Assembly (NCBI GenBank): GCA_018398805.1
Contig: JAGFBZ010000001.1
Coordinates: 616,331-680,330 of the forward strand
Origin: Hirundichthys speculiger
Taxonomy: Eukaryota; Chordata; Actinopteri; Beloniformes; Exocoetidae
DNA length: 64,000 nucleotides
Direction of reading: 5' to 3'
Part shown: positions 1 to 9,126 of the stretch, in pieces
How positions within the stretch are numbered: the stretch's first letter is position 1
How the letters are laid out: every line of letters starts with the position of its first letter
Notes under the pieces: generated by a model
Told to the model about the DNA's origin: nothing
Seen by the model: only the letters and a program-made list of their open reading frames with translations
Database searches by the model: none
Position numbers and translations under genes: made by a program

Positions 1-58
1 AGTACTGGTAGTGTACCGCATTTATACATGATTTTGATGTCACTTTATTTTGAAATTC

Positions 59-160
59 CACATTCCCAGATGGGATAGAATAGAATAGTACTTTATGAAT
101 CCGTCACCGGGGAAATTCAGTCGTTACAGCAGCACAGGTTGGACAAATAATAATTTAAAC
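59..160 (-). repeat. LINE/SINE 3'-tail-like repeat
   Basis: Read on the minus strand this ends with gaatttccccggtgacgg, then an ATAAAGTACTATTC-like stretch and a short (TTCTA)n tail. This resembles the common fish retroelement tail 'aatttccccattgtgggatta..'. A similar piece lies at 49060-49100. The family assignment rests on memory of the motif only. Confidence 0.4.
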
Positions 161-436
161 AGGGGCTTGGAGAAGTACTTGTTAAAAACAAAAAAAAGGC
201 AAAAAAATAATATAAAATGTATATATAGCTCTCAAAAAATATTCTAAAAATAAAATTAAATTGTTAAACATAAGCTATATACACACTACTATTGGACTGG
301 AGTGGAATGAGTGTGTATATGGGATATTTACGCTATTCATAGCGATTACCGTAATTTCAACAGCAAAACGGCACAAATATTTCAAAGAGGGCTGGCGTGA
401 CAGTCGTTTGAGAAGAGAGGGCTGGCGTGACAGCAG

Positions 437-1240
437 TTCCCGCGGGGTGCCTGCAGCCGTATGCTGCCCCAGCGGCCTCTGATGGAGAGATCTCTCCATC
501 TCCGTCTCTGCTGCAGAAGCCAGATCAAACTCAAGATCTTGACTTTCAAACTCGAGATCTCGACTTTCAAACTCGAGATCTCGACTTTCTGCTTCTTTCT
601 GGCTTCGGAGATGGAGAAAAGAAATGCAGAGAGCCGGAGGCGAGAAGGAGGGAGAGAGGCCGCTGGGGCAGCGGACGGCTGCAGGCACCCCGCGGGGAGG
701 GTGGACCTGAACCGTCTCAACCGTTAATGATCCTTCCGCAGGTTTCCTAACCAAGATTCCTAACCAAGCAGGCATATTGAACGCTGACATGCACTTTGTA
801 ATTCTGCCCCAGCTGCCTCTCTCGCTGAGGCGGCAGGACTGGCTCTCTCCCTTCTTTCCTTTCCTCCGGCTCTCTGCATCTGTCCATCTCTCCATCTCCG
901 TCTCTGCTGCAGAGGCGGGGGTTGGAGCGGAGGGGTGCGGGGAAGTCAGGTGGGGAGTTCGGGGGGCGTCTGCCGGTCCTCCTCGAGGCTGCTGCGGCAG
1001 AGAGGGTCTCACACACCCTCCCTGCCGCCGCGGTCCAAACCACCTCTCTAGTCTGGACTCTGCCAGCTCCGTCTACGCAGCCCCCCGGGGCGGTGGACTC
1101 TCCTTCTCTCTCCGGCAGCCGTTCCTCCGAGCAGCCGAGCGCACGCATTTCACAACTCAACTGCATTGCAAATCAAACTCGAGATCTCGAGTTTCAAACT
1201 CGAGATCTCGACTTTCAAACTCGAGATCTCGAGTTTGAAA
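437..1240. repeat. Palindromic CTCGAGATCTCGAG repeat region
   Basis: Two clusters (about 524-590 and 1174-1236) hold tandem near-palindromes of about 20 bp, each centred on ctcgagatctcgag or the variant ctcaagatcttgac. Around the first cluster, the 39-bp segment near 440-478 (cgcggggtgcctgcagccgt...) returns inverted at about 654-692, so 440-692 can fold into one large hairpin. The phrase catctccgtctctgctgcag recurs near 500 and 890. Open frames here simply reflect the GC-rich repeat. I do not recognise the family. Confidence 0.6.
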
Positions 1241-3179
1241 CTGGAGAAAAAAAAAAAATTCCTACATTTTCTCAAAAAAAAATTTTTTTTCCTATTTTTT
1301 TTTTTTTTTTTTTTTCATGTCCCCTCCAGGGCTCCGTAACATCAGTAGAATTTAAAAAAGGAAATAAATAAAAAGAAAAATAAAGAAATGAAATTAAAAG
1401 AAAAAAATATTTTGCTGCATGAACAGATAATTCACCAGAACTTGGTGTTCATTTTGTCTGTTTTAAGTGGGTTTTTTTTTTTTTTTTGCAGTTCAGAAAC
1501 AAGAAAATAAACGCCTAAAAATGTTAGCAGAGTTTGTTTATGTGGTCACTTGAAACCAGATTTTTATTGTGGAAGACAAAGATCAAAGCTGGAACCGTCA
1601 CTAATTACTACATTAAGATGACCCGAATAATTAAGGCATAAAATACATATTCATGATAAATTACATGCAGTCATCACTAAAACTCATCATCGCTGCCCAG
1701 TCTTATTCTCTTGGATATTATCCTCTCCAGGTGATTAAAAGAGAATATAGAGGTGATCTTTTCCACAGCAGAGTCCAGCAAACTAAAACATGCTTTCAGA
1801 GTTTTGGTTCTGGACCAGAACTGCAGATTTGATGGAAAAAAAAAACATTTTAGGCAACGAGCGGGGAAACTGAACCAACTAAAAGAATACAAAATAAACT
1901 TAATAAAAATAGTGGAGGAATTGGCACAAGGGGAGAAAACGGCCTGGAAATGGAGTCACGACAGATCACACTGTCATTATTCAATGAACAAAAACTAAGA
2001 CTGAATGCAGAGGCGACGTAGGAGAAACCAAGGACATCCTTAATGCTTCCACAGGAGCGAGGAGGGTCGATGACTGCCTGGTCCTGCTCATCAGAGACGA
2101 CACCAACGGACTCATCAGGAGAACCACGGAGCTCCGTTAAAACAGAAGCTGAGGTTTGCTGCTCTGCGGTACGTCAACGCCGTCATTCGAGGAATACAAC
2201 ATCTAGTGTGTCAAGAACAATCGCAGCCGTTACGTAAAAGCTGAGTTGAACGGTCGGTGACGACCACAATGAGGTGGATCAACGAGCTCTGAAGGTGCTG
2301 ATGCTGCTCCCGATGGAGAGCCAGATGCATCTGTTTCTGCCGCCCCACTGAACCTGGTGATCTCCAGGTTCTCCTGGCTGGAGCACCTGCCCCCATCGAC
2401 CCTGCACGTCTACGTCCAGAAACATCACGTTTAGACATTTCTCAGTTGCTGCCAGCGACGCCAACCAAAAGCTGGATTATTCTGCTTTGGAGACCGTCTG
2501 CGGCAGTTTTGGTCCAACTGTGTGGAGAAAGCTTTGTGGCCTTCTGCCCTTTCAGCCTGGCAGAAACGGACCTCATCAGGAACATAAAAATATACCTGAA
2601 ACATCTGACAGGCTGGGCAGCGCTGGAGGCACAAACATGAAAACCTGGACCGTCCTCAATCACTGAGCTGCGTTTCCCATCCTGCACCAGCGGCGGCTGC
2701 AGACTCCAGAGGCAGAGGAGGACGTTATCAGACGGATGGAGGCTGAGGGACCCGCAGAGCTCCGCTGCTCGCCCTCCAATTACCATAAAAGCATCTTCAC
2801 GCTCGCCTCCATGCGCAGTTTTACTCTGAACACAGTTGATCAAACTTTTCTATTCACTCTGAGATGCTGCGGGTGGATCCCTGGAGTCCTGCACGGCTCC
2901 TCAGGGGATTGTGGGTAATGGCTTGAGCAGAAAGAATAGCTCAAAGGGCCTCTGAGTGCATCGTTGCAGTCCAGGCTGTTAATATCAGCCATCACAGTCA
3001 TGCAGGCGTCGGTACGCTATTTTATTCCTGTTTATTCCTCATCATAGCGGGTCTCAGTATCAGACATCACGTTTTTACACTGCGCCACTACTTCTTTAAC
3101 AAAAATGTAGCACATAAAACAAATCATGTTGTCAATACCAAGTATTACTCCAAGTAAAATCCTCCATATATATGTACAA
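1241..3179. other. No recognisable gene; A/T runs then unassigned DNA
   Basis: Poly-A and poly-T runs occupy 1248-1315 and 1470-1490. The rest is ordinary mixed-composition DNA. Open frames at 1753-1998, 2442-2843 and 2736-2918 have no motif I know and no clear splice frame. Confidence 0.4.
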
Positions 3180-3852
3180 TTAATTGCAATAAATTTCGTA
3201 AGTAGAGACGTGTTTTCCATGTAAATGCCCTAATCTGTTTCAAGCCCCCCAAAATTCGGACATAAATTTTTTTATAAATCATAAAAATGCATCAAAGCAT
3301 GTACCAAGTACATGTTACAATTAAATTACTCCACAATAAACATAGAATGAGAGTTGTACATAATAAAAACAAAGAATAAAGTAAAGAATAAAAATTATGT
3401 TCATTTACCTTTTAACTGCTATCGTTGTCACCTGTTGCCTTCTTTGGTTCATGTTCTCTCTCAGCTGTGGATTTTACCTGACGTTTTGATAAGAACCGAT
3501 CCAAGGAAGTTTGCTTTTGTTGGCTTTTACTAATCTTTCGAAAATGTCCAAGGCAAACATCAACAGCGACAGCCTGACTAGTGAACACTTTTTCTGGGTG
3601 ATTCTTTTCAACAAATTCCGACATTACGAGAATTCAGAGAGCGATGCCAGGAAGATGCTAGCCGATAGCCAATGGCAGAGAAGCTACAAGTATGTTTACG
3701 TTCGGTAAACTCTGGGAGCTGCGAGTAGCAGCGCGTACTGTATTTTTGCCTTTCGTATCCTGAAATTTCTTTCATAACATGAGGTAATATTTTGAGACGT
3801 TTCGTAACCTGAAAATCTCATATGTAGAGACATTCGTAAGTAGAGGTACCAC

Positions 3853-3855
<3 letters not shown>
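3180..3855 (-). mobile_element. Tigger/pogo DNA transposon relict, internally deleted
   Basis: The right border in + orientation is ttcgtaagtagaggtaccactg, the inverse of the Tigger1-type end cagtggtacctctacttacg. Reading leftwards, a short leader is followed directly by a transposase C-terminus (3624-3412) and a 3' flank. A second ttcgtaagtagaga motif at 3191-3210 matches subterminal repeats of the family. The N-terminal and catalytic parts are missing and no left terminal repeat is visible, so this is an internally deleted, decayed copy. Confidence 0.65.
3412..3624 (-). pseudogene. Tigger (TIGD1-like) transposase C-terminal fragment
   Basis: The 70-residue frame contains F-V-E-K-N-H-P-E-K-V-F and then HFRKI-K-QQKQTSLDRFLSK. 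This is the C-terminal signature I associate with TIGD1/Tigger1 transposases ('HFR.ILK.RQKQTSLDRFL'). The DNA-binding and DDE catalytic domains are absent. It lies inside the Tigger relict and in the orientation expected from its terminal repeat. It cannot encode an active transposase. Confidence 0.65.

Positions 3856-3898
<43 letters not shown>
3853..3898. repeat. (TG)n/(TA)n microsatellite
   Basis: gtgtgtg followed by about 20 TA dinucleotides, lying directly between the Tigger border and the next repeat. Confidence 0.95.
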
Positions 3899-3900
<2 letters not shown>

Positions 3901-3969
3901 GGATGCAACGGTACTCGGTAAAATAAAATAACCGTTCGGTACGACCTGCATGGGACAATACGCTTTTAT
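3899..3969. repeat. Left part of an older repeat that hosts the hAT insertion
   Basis: Begins agggatgcaacggtactcgg and contains ccgttcggtacg, a motif style seen in vertebrate hAT-type interspersed repeats. It is cut by the 3978-7373 element and seems to resume at 7382 (gtatttatgttcc...). The inverse end (..taccgttgcatccct) was not found, so the right limit is unknown. Confidence 0.45.
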
Positions 3970-4222
3970 GTTCCGCTCAGGCGCGTAGGCAGGAGTGGGC
4001 CTGGCCGGGCCAGTGCCGCCCACATGAATCACTGGCCCGCCCATCCACGTTTGAGAAATTAAAAAAAATATACATTTTTGAAAGAGACCAATTATGCTCA
4101 TCAGGGAATTTAATTCGACCTATTCTACAGTATATATCCTATATATGTTTCTTTCTTTCTAAAAAACAAACAAACAAACAAACAAAAAAAAGATATTGAA
4201 CCCCAGAGTACTACTCGCTGTC

Positions 4223-4236
4223 GTTGCCATGGTAAC
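4223..4236. promoter_or_regulatory. RFX X-box motif, left hairpin arm
   Basis: gttgccatggtaac fits the X-box consensus GTNRCC(0-3N)RGYAAC with no mismatch and 2-bp spacing. RFX factors bind such sites in ciliary and other promoters. It lies about 135 bp upstream of the transposase ATG. Binding is an inference from sequence. Confidence 0.55.
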
Positions 4237-4279
4237 AGCCTAGCAACTTGCTTTTTGCCGTCACGTCACGCGCGTAACT

Positions 4280-4293
4280 GTTACCATGGCAAC
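4280..4293. promoter_or_regulatory. RFX X-box motif, right hairpin arm
   Basis: gttaccatggcaac, the inverse of the left-arm site, is also a perfect match to GTNRCC(0-3N)RGYAAC. It lies about 80 bp upstream of the transposase ATG, so the element carries two strong sites in mirror orientation. Confidence 0.55.
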
Positions 4294-4371
4294 GACAGCG
4301 AGTAGTACTCTGGGTCAGTTTGTTTGTTTTTTAGAAACAGTTAGCCACCGGACTTTTGACTTTTGTAAAAG

Positions 4372-6722
4372 ATGAAACAAAGTACTTTAATGTCATATTT
4401 TAAACGACCCAGACTCGAAGAAGATGACACACCACTGCCTCCAACATCCGAGCCAACAGAGCCCGGTTTTACAGACTCTACCTGCAGTACGGTTAGCCCA
4501 CCAAGCCCGGTCGCCTGCTCCCCACCACCAGCGCTCTCTCCCGGCCAGCCTGACGTACCTACTGATTTATCAGCTATTGAGGAACCACCTTCACAGCCAC
4601 AACTGAAGGAATTTCCCTGCACAGTTAAAAATGGAAAATCACGGTGTTTCTCATCCAAGTGGTATGGAGAGTTTTCTTGGTTGGAATACAGTGTGAAAAC
4701 GAACGCGATTTTCTGTAAAATGTGCAGACACTTTGCCGGCGGAGCTGACGGCCCATTTGTCAGAGAAGGGTTTGTAGACTGGAAACATCTGCGTCAGGCA
4801 TGCGAGAAGCACCAGAGGAGCAAGCCTCACTCCCTTTCACTTGAGAAATTTCAAAGTTACCGGGCTAATCAAAGTTCAGGCCGGGGAAATGTGCTAAACC
4901 AAATGAACCGTGATGCCATGGACTATTTGTTCATTGAGAGGAATCGAGACCATCTAAAAGTCGTTTTGGATATTGTACTGCTTTGTGCCAAGCAGGACAT
5001 CCCCCTAAGAGGTCACAGGGAGGATGCGGATGCGCTTAACAGAGGAAACTTCCTCGAGCTGTTCAAGTTCATGTGCAAATATGACCCACAGATCCAAAGT
5101 CGTCTGGAGCAGCTGCCCAGAAAAACGGAACTTTGATGAGCCCCGATGTTCAAAATGAGCTGCTCGAATCAGCTGCTTCTTTGTTGTTGCGCAAGATCAA
5201 AGCAGAAAATACGTGAACCGGGCGCCTATTACGCCCTCATGGCAGACGAATACAAGGATGAGTCAAAACGTGAACTTGTAGCTGTTTGTGTGAGATACAT
5301 TAACGGAGGAAAAATAAAAGAACGGGCAATTGGATTTGTGGACACAAATGACATGAGCGCAGTTGCTATTGCAGAGAAAATACTGCAGGTGATTGAACCA
5401 CTACAACTTGACCCATCTCTGTGTGTTGGTTTCAGTTTCGACGGGGCCTCAGTTATGTCAGGAAACAAGGGAGGTGTGCATGTTATTTTAAAACAAACGT
5501 TTCCTCAGGCTGTGTATGTCCACTGTAATTCTCACAGACTGAATTTGGTGCTATGTGCAGCATCAAAGGTGTCCGGACATGTCAGCGCATTTTTTGAAAC
5601 AGTGAACAATATACATAGTTTCATGACAGGCAGCAGCAGACACGCTCGGTTCGTTGAGGTGCAGAAGGAGCTCCATCCTGACCGCCAGTGCCTGGAACTA
5701 CAGCGCTCCGTGGACACGTGCTGGAGTTCCAGGTCTGGAGCAGTGAGCAAAAATTTAAAGTCTGCTGGACGTCATATTAGAAGTCCTAGCAGAATACAGT
5801 GAAAGTAGCGGCAGCAGCGGCCAAACGCAGGCCGAGGCGCGGTCCCTGCTCCTGCAAATAGAAACAAAAAAGGTTTTATTCCTCCTCGTCACGTTCGGGA
5901 AATTATTTCAGACGAGTGACTTCGCTACAAGGGGATTACAAAGCCCGACACTTTGTGTCACTGAATGCATCGACCTCATTGAGGGGACTAAAAGAGAAAT
6001 TTGCTCAGTTCAGACACGATTCAAAATGTGGGTATGAAGCGGCGATAAAGCTGACTGGAGAGTTGATGAGCAAATATGACATCACAAGCTGGGACATAAC
6101 TGCTGGGAACAGAAAAAGGAGACTTCCTGCGAGGCTCACGGAATCTGTGGTCACGACAAGCCTGGGAAAAGCAACGAGTGTCAAAAATGATGATGACCTG
6201 CGACACCTCTGGAACGATATCCTAGACAGAGAACTGACAGAGCTGAACACTCGTTTCCAAGAGGACCAGTATGGGATCATGAGGACAGCAGCCACGTTTC
6301 TCCCACACTCAAAGACATTTGCTCAGACAGAGTCCATGCGCACCACATGTGATCACTATCACATCTCAGTTGAGGATGCTGAATTAACAGTATTCATTGA
6401 GCAATTGCGCCGGAAAGTTGCCAACGGGCTGGAATTTCCATCCCTCATGGAAGTGTTGGACATATGTGCTCCTGACATTTTCCCTAACCTCAATAAACTA
6501 CTGCGAGTCATCATCACACTTCCCATGACGTCTTGTAGCGTTGAGAGACTGTTCTCCACTGCAGGTCGGATTAAAACGCACCTCAGAGCATCCATGAGTA
6601 CCACCCGTCTCAACAACCTGTCAATTTTGTCCTTTGAAAAAGAACTCTGTGATACTTTGGACTATGACGAGATCATCTCTATATTTAATGCAAGACCCAG
6701 GCGTTTGCGCCTTGTTTTGTAG
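4372..6722 (+). pseudogene. hAT transposase, ZMYM1-like (TTF finger + hAT dimerisation), frameshifted
   Basis: The start MKQSTLMSYFKRP leads to a Pro/Ser-rich stretch and then a TTF-type zinc finger (about residues 83-165: W..F.WLEYS....IFC.MC..F, later GF.DWK and H..S.PH). A DUF4371-like part with IPLRGH and RGNFLEL follows. The catalytic region keeps ALMADEYKD (first Asp) and FSFDGASVM (second Asp), then CNSHRLNLVL and a Trp in DTCWSSRSG. The C-terminal hAT dimerisation segment (about 6500-6650) has CSVERLFS and RLNNLSILSFE. The frame is broken near 5120 and restored near 5205, broken again near 5760, and shifts near 5990; in the right frame the missing pieces are readable (for example LLDVILEVLAEYSES near 5765-5810). 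Family usage is cut-and-paste transposition; this copy is dead by itself but could be domesticated only in fragments. Confidence 0.85.
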
Positions 6723-7230
6723 GCCATGAAAACAAGAAAGGTAGGCCTGCTTCATATTTGCCTGTAATAGCTGAGTGTTTCATTCTGTTTTCTTTTTCTT
6801 TTCTTTTTTTTTTTTTTTTTACTGCTGATCGGTTCGCTGTCCATGGTGCTTAAGATTTAAGTTTGACAGTTTGTTTAATTGTTTTGCAGGCCATGAAAAC
6901 AACAAAGGTAGACCTGTTGTTATAGCACTGTTTCATTTTTTGCCTGTGATGTGAAGAGATTGCTTTGCTTTAAATAACATGTGTTTTGTAGTAGCCACAT
7001 GCTGTTAGGCTACAATGTTTGAGTGCGAGTTGCTCTTTTTTCATTAATACCAGAATTCATTAGATGTGATGGGTTTGGTAGAAAATAAGGAGTCTGTTAT
7101 TTCGTAATTCAAGTGATGTTTAGCTGGGTGTTTTCATTTTTTTTTTTTTAACTGTTGATCGGTGAGCTGTCCATGATACTTAAGATTTAAGCCTGATGTA
7201 TGTTTAAGTGTTCTCTGCTGTTTGGTTCAT
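6720..7230 (+). repeat. Direct repeats in the hAT 3' region
   Basis: aggccatgaaaacaa.aaagg occurs at 6721 and 6889. The block gatcggttcgctgtccatgg...cttaagatttaag (about 6826-6862) returns at about 7157-7192. The 3' untranslated part has therefore been partly duplicated. Confidence 0.7.
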
Positions 7231-7251
7231 GTTTAGTTGCCAACTTTGTGC

Positions 7252-7257
7252 AATAAA
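7252..7257 (+). promoter_or_regulatory. Poly(A) signal AATAAA of the hAT transposase
   Basis: AATAAA in tgcaataaagtgg lies 530 bp after the transposase stop and before the right terminal repeat, where the end of the transposase transcript would be expected. Confidence 0.5.
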
Positions 7258-7589
7258 GTGGTTAACAGTGCTGTGCGCTGTAAATTAAATGCACTGTCCT
7301 TTTTTCTGAGAAAAGATGGCCCATCCAATTTTGTACTGGCCCACCCAAGATAAAAATTCTGCCTACGCCACTGGTTCCGCTGTATTTATGTTCCAATAAT
7401 TTTGCATTGGACTTGCACGCTAGCGTGCGTGCCTTCTAGGCAACAGGCCCACCACTGCATGTCAACATCCACTCGCCTCCGCTCACTCACAGTGACCAGC
7501 CGATCACACTTTGACCGGTTGGCTCCAGGTCATAGACACAGGAAATGGGAAAAAAAAAAAAAAAACAAGCAGGCCTGGTCGGCCATGAC

Positions 7590-7977
7590 AGTATGTGTGT
7601 ATGTGTGTCAAGTTTGCGTCTCTCCCTGTCTTTAGTGGTTCCTGTTTTACTTTGGAAGGTCTGTCTCGTCTTCATTGTGTTCTGCTTTGCTTCCTTCCTC
7701 TTGTTACCTTGATTCCCTCCACCTGCCTTTCGTTTGATTCCCTGAGTATTTATATCTTGTCATTTCCCCTGTCTGTGGGTTCTATTAGTCTTTGTAGTCA
7801 ATGTTGCGTGTTTTGCTGTTCTGCCCGTTCCCCTCTCGTCGTCTCCCTGGACCCTCAGTTACGTTTGTATTTTTGGATTACTGGATTTATGGATTTTCGG
7901 ATATTTGTGTTTTTTCTAGAATAAAGCCTCTTGTTCTTGAACTCCTGCTTTTGGGTCCTTCCTCCAACACTGCAAAA
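7590..7977 (+). repeat. LTR-like interspersed repeat with AATAAA
   Basis: CT-rich text of the fish-retroelement kind ends gaataaagcctcttgttctt...cactgcaaaa. The 7-bp word catgaca precedes it (7584-7590) and follows it (7978-7984), possibly a duplication or the LTR edge. The family is not certain. Confidence 0.4.
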
Positions 7978-7984
7978 CATGACA

Positions 7985-8010
7985 CATATGTGTGTATATG
8001 TGTCTGTATG

Positions 8011-8088
<78 letters not shown>

Positions 8089-8108
8089 TATATATATATA
8101 TATATATA
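7985..8108. repeat. (TG)n/(TA)n microsatellite, left half
   Basis: catatgtgtgtatatg followed by about 40 TA units. The same simple repeat resumes at 8465-8528 on the other side of an LTR-like block. Confidence 0.95.
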
Positions 8109-8464
8109 TGTAGCGACTTAGTCCCAGTGGCGCTACTGGTGGTTGATTGCTCTGGCTTATTTCCTACGTGAGTTCAAGCGTGGTAAATAGTGAATACTCT
8201 TCTTTGACGTTTCAAATGAGATATATTTATTTTCCATTGCACCATCCGTGTCCACTGAACAATATTCACACAAATATCCTTTCCTTTCCTAATCACAAGC
8301 GAGCACAGTAGAAAAACTGTTTGCCTCCTGCAATTAACCACACCTGAGTGACAAGACAGGTGCCCTCAAATAACCTCCCAACCTCATCAACACAACAGAA
8401 CTTAGAAAGGTAAACCCCCCCTGGTGGTTGGGAGGAGGAAACAAAAAGAAACATGGCTCCTACA
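8109..8464. mobile_element. Solo-LTR-like element inside a TA repeat
   Basis: Begins tgtagcgact and ends ggctcctaca, so it has the TG...CA ends and TGTAG/CTACA inverse termini of an LTR. It is flanked on both sides by (TA)n, as if inserted into the microsatellite. The target duplication cannot be read because the flank is itself TA repeat. No primer site or coding region is present. Confidence 0.45.
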
Positions 8465-8477
8465 CTATATATATATA

Positions 8478-8528
<51 letters not shown>
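8465..8528. repeat. (TA)n microsatellite, right half
   Basis: About 30 TA units continuing the repeat at 7985-8108. Confidence 0.95.
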
Positions 8529-8531
<3 letters not shown>

Positions 8532-8802
8532 AGGATTTTACTATGTTGGGGAGCTAGCCTGTCAAAAACAATATTGTATCTCACATGTTTGTTTTTTCAT
8601 CTTATAAAGAGGTTATTTTCAAATGTAAGCATTTATTTAGCATAAGATGTCAAATCCAAGGTGGAGGGATATCTCATTATTGAAGTAAAGATCTGTAAAG
8701 ATGCATATTAGTTTTTTATTCTTGTATTACAGGTGTCCTAACTACTCCACCATGTCACCAAGAGAATAAGCTCATGCTTTTTCAGGTATGAAGACCTTCA
8801 AG

Positions 8803-9118
8803 CACTGATTCCCAAAGTGTGGGCCGCGGTCCCCTGGTGGGCCATTGTGGTACTGCAGGTGGGCCGTGAGAGGTCATTAAAAATAAACAAATAAATATGT
8901 GTTTAAACCTGTGTTTTTAAAATATGTTTTTAATTACTGTAAAATATTTATGACATGATTTTTAGAAAAATCATAAGTAATAAAACATAGTTTTGGTCAT
9001 CTTAACTTAATAGGACAAGTGTCTTACATTCATATTGGAACAAAGGTTTGGGTGGGCCGCAGAGTTTTTTTTTACATTTCAAATTGGGCCGTGGTATTCT
9101 GAACTTTGGAAATTGCTG
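8803..9118. mobile_element. Small non-autonomous hAT element
   Basis: Left end cactgattcccaaagtgtgg; right end, inverted, cagcaatttccaaagttcag. Both are followed inwards by GGGCC-rich sequence. The 8-bp flank ccttcaag is exactly duplicated at 8795-8802 and 9119-9126. At 316 bp it has no coding capacity and resembles short hAT elements that begin with CCAAAGTGTGGGCC. Confidence 0.85.
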
Positions 9119-9126
9119 CCTTCAAG

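Larger units (their letters stand above)
4152..4338. repeat. Large perfect hairpin in the hAT leader
   Basis: Arms 4202-4238 and 4278-4314 are perfect 37-bp inverted repeats separated by 39 bp. Pairing continues outside with looser matches (taaaaaacaaacaaac against gtttgtttgttttttag). It sits directly upstream of the transposase start at 4372, so it is in leader or promoter position. The arms are not the transposon's terminal repeats. Confidence 0.9.
3978..7373 (+). mobile_element. hAT transposon, both ends and 8-bp target duplication
   Basis: The element starts caggcgcgtaggcag and ends ctgcctacgccactg, giving imperfect terminal inverted repeats (CAGTGGCGTAGGCAG type) that share a GGGCCAGT stretch about 30 bp inwards. 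The 8-bp sequence gttccgct is repeated exactly at 3970-3977 and 7374-7381, the target-site duplication expected of hAT transposition. The 3396-bp interior holds a hairpin leader, a transposase with frameshifts (4372-6722), a duplicated 3' part and an AATAAA signal at 7252. It is complete in outline but inactive. Confidence 0.9.

Noticed and set aside
524..590. XhoI-BglII polylinker or cloning artefact
   Set aside because: The palindromes recur at 1174-1236 with natural variants and are embedded in repeated GC-rich flanks; no vector sequence adjoins.
275..1012. Minus-strand open frame of 245 codons
   Set aside because: It spans the palindromic repeats, is rich in repeat-derived RDLEFES units, and overlaps several other frames of similar quality.
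2040..2930. Possible host exons (frames with VDDCLVLLIRDDTNG and similar)
   Set aside because: Frames break repeatedly, no flanking splice sites agree in phase, and no family could be named.
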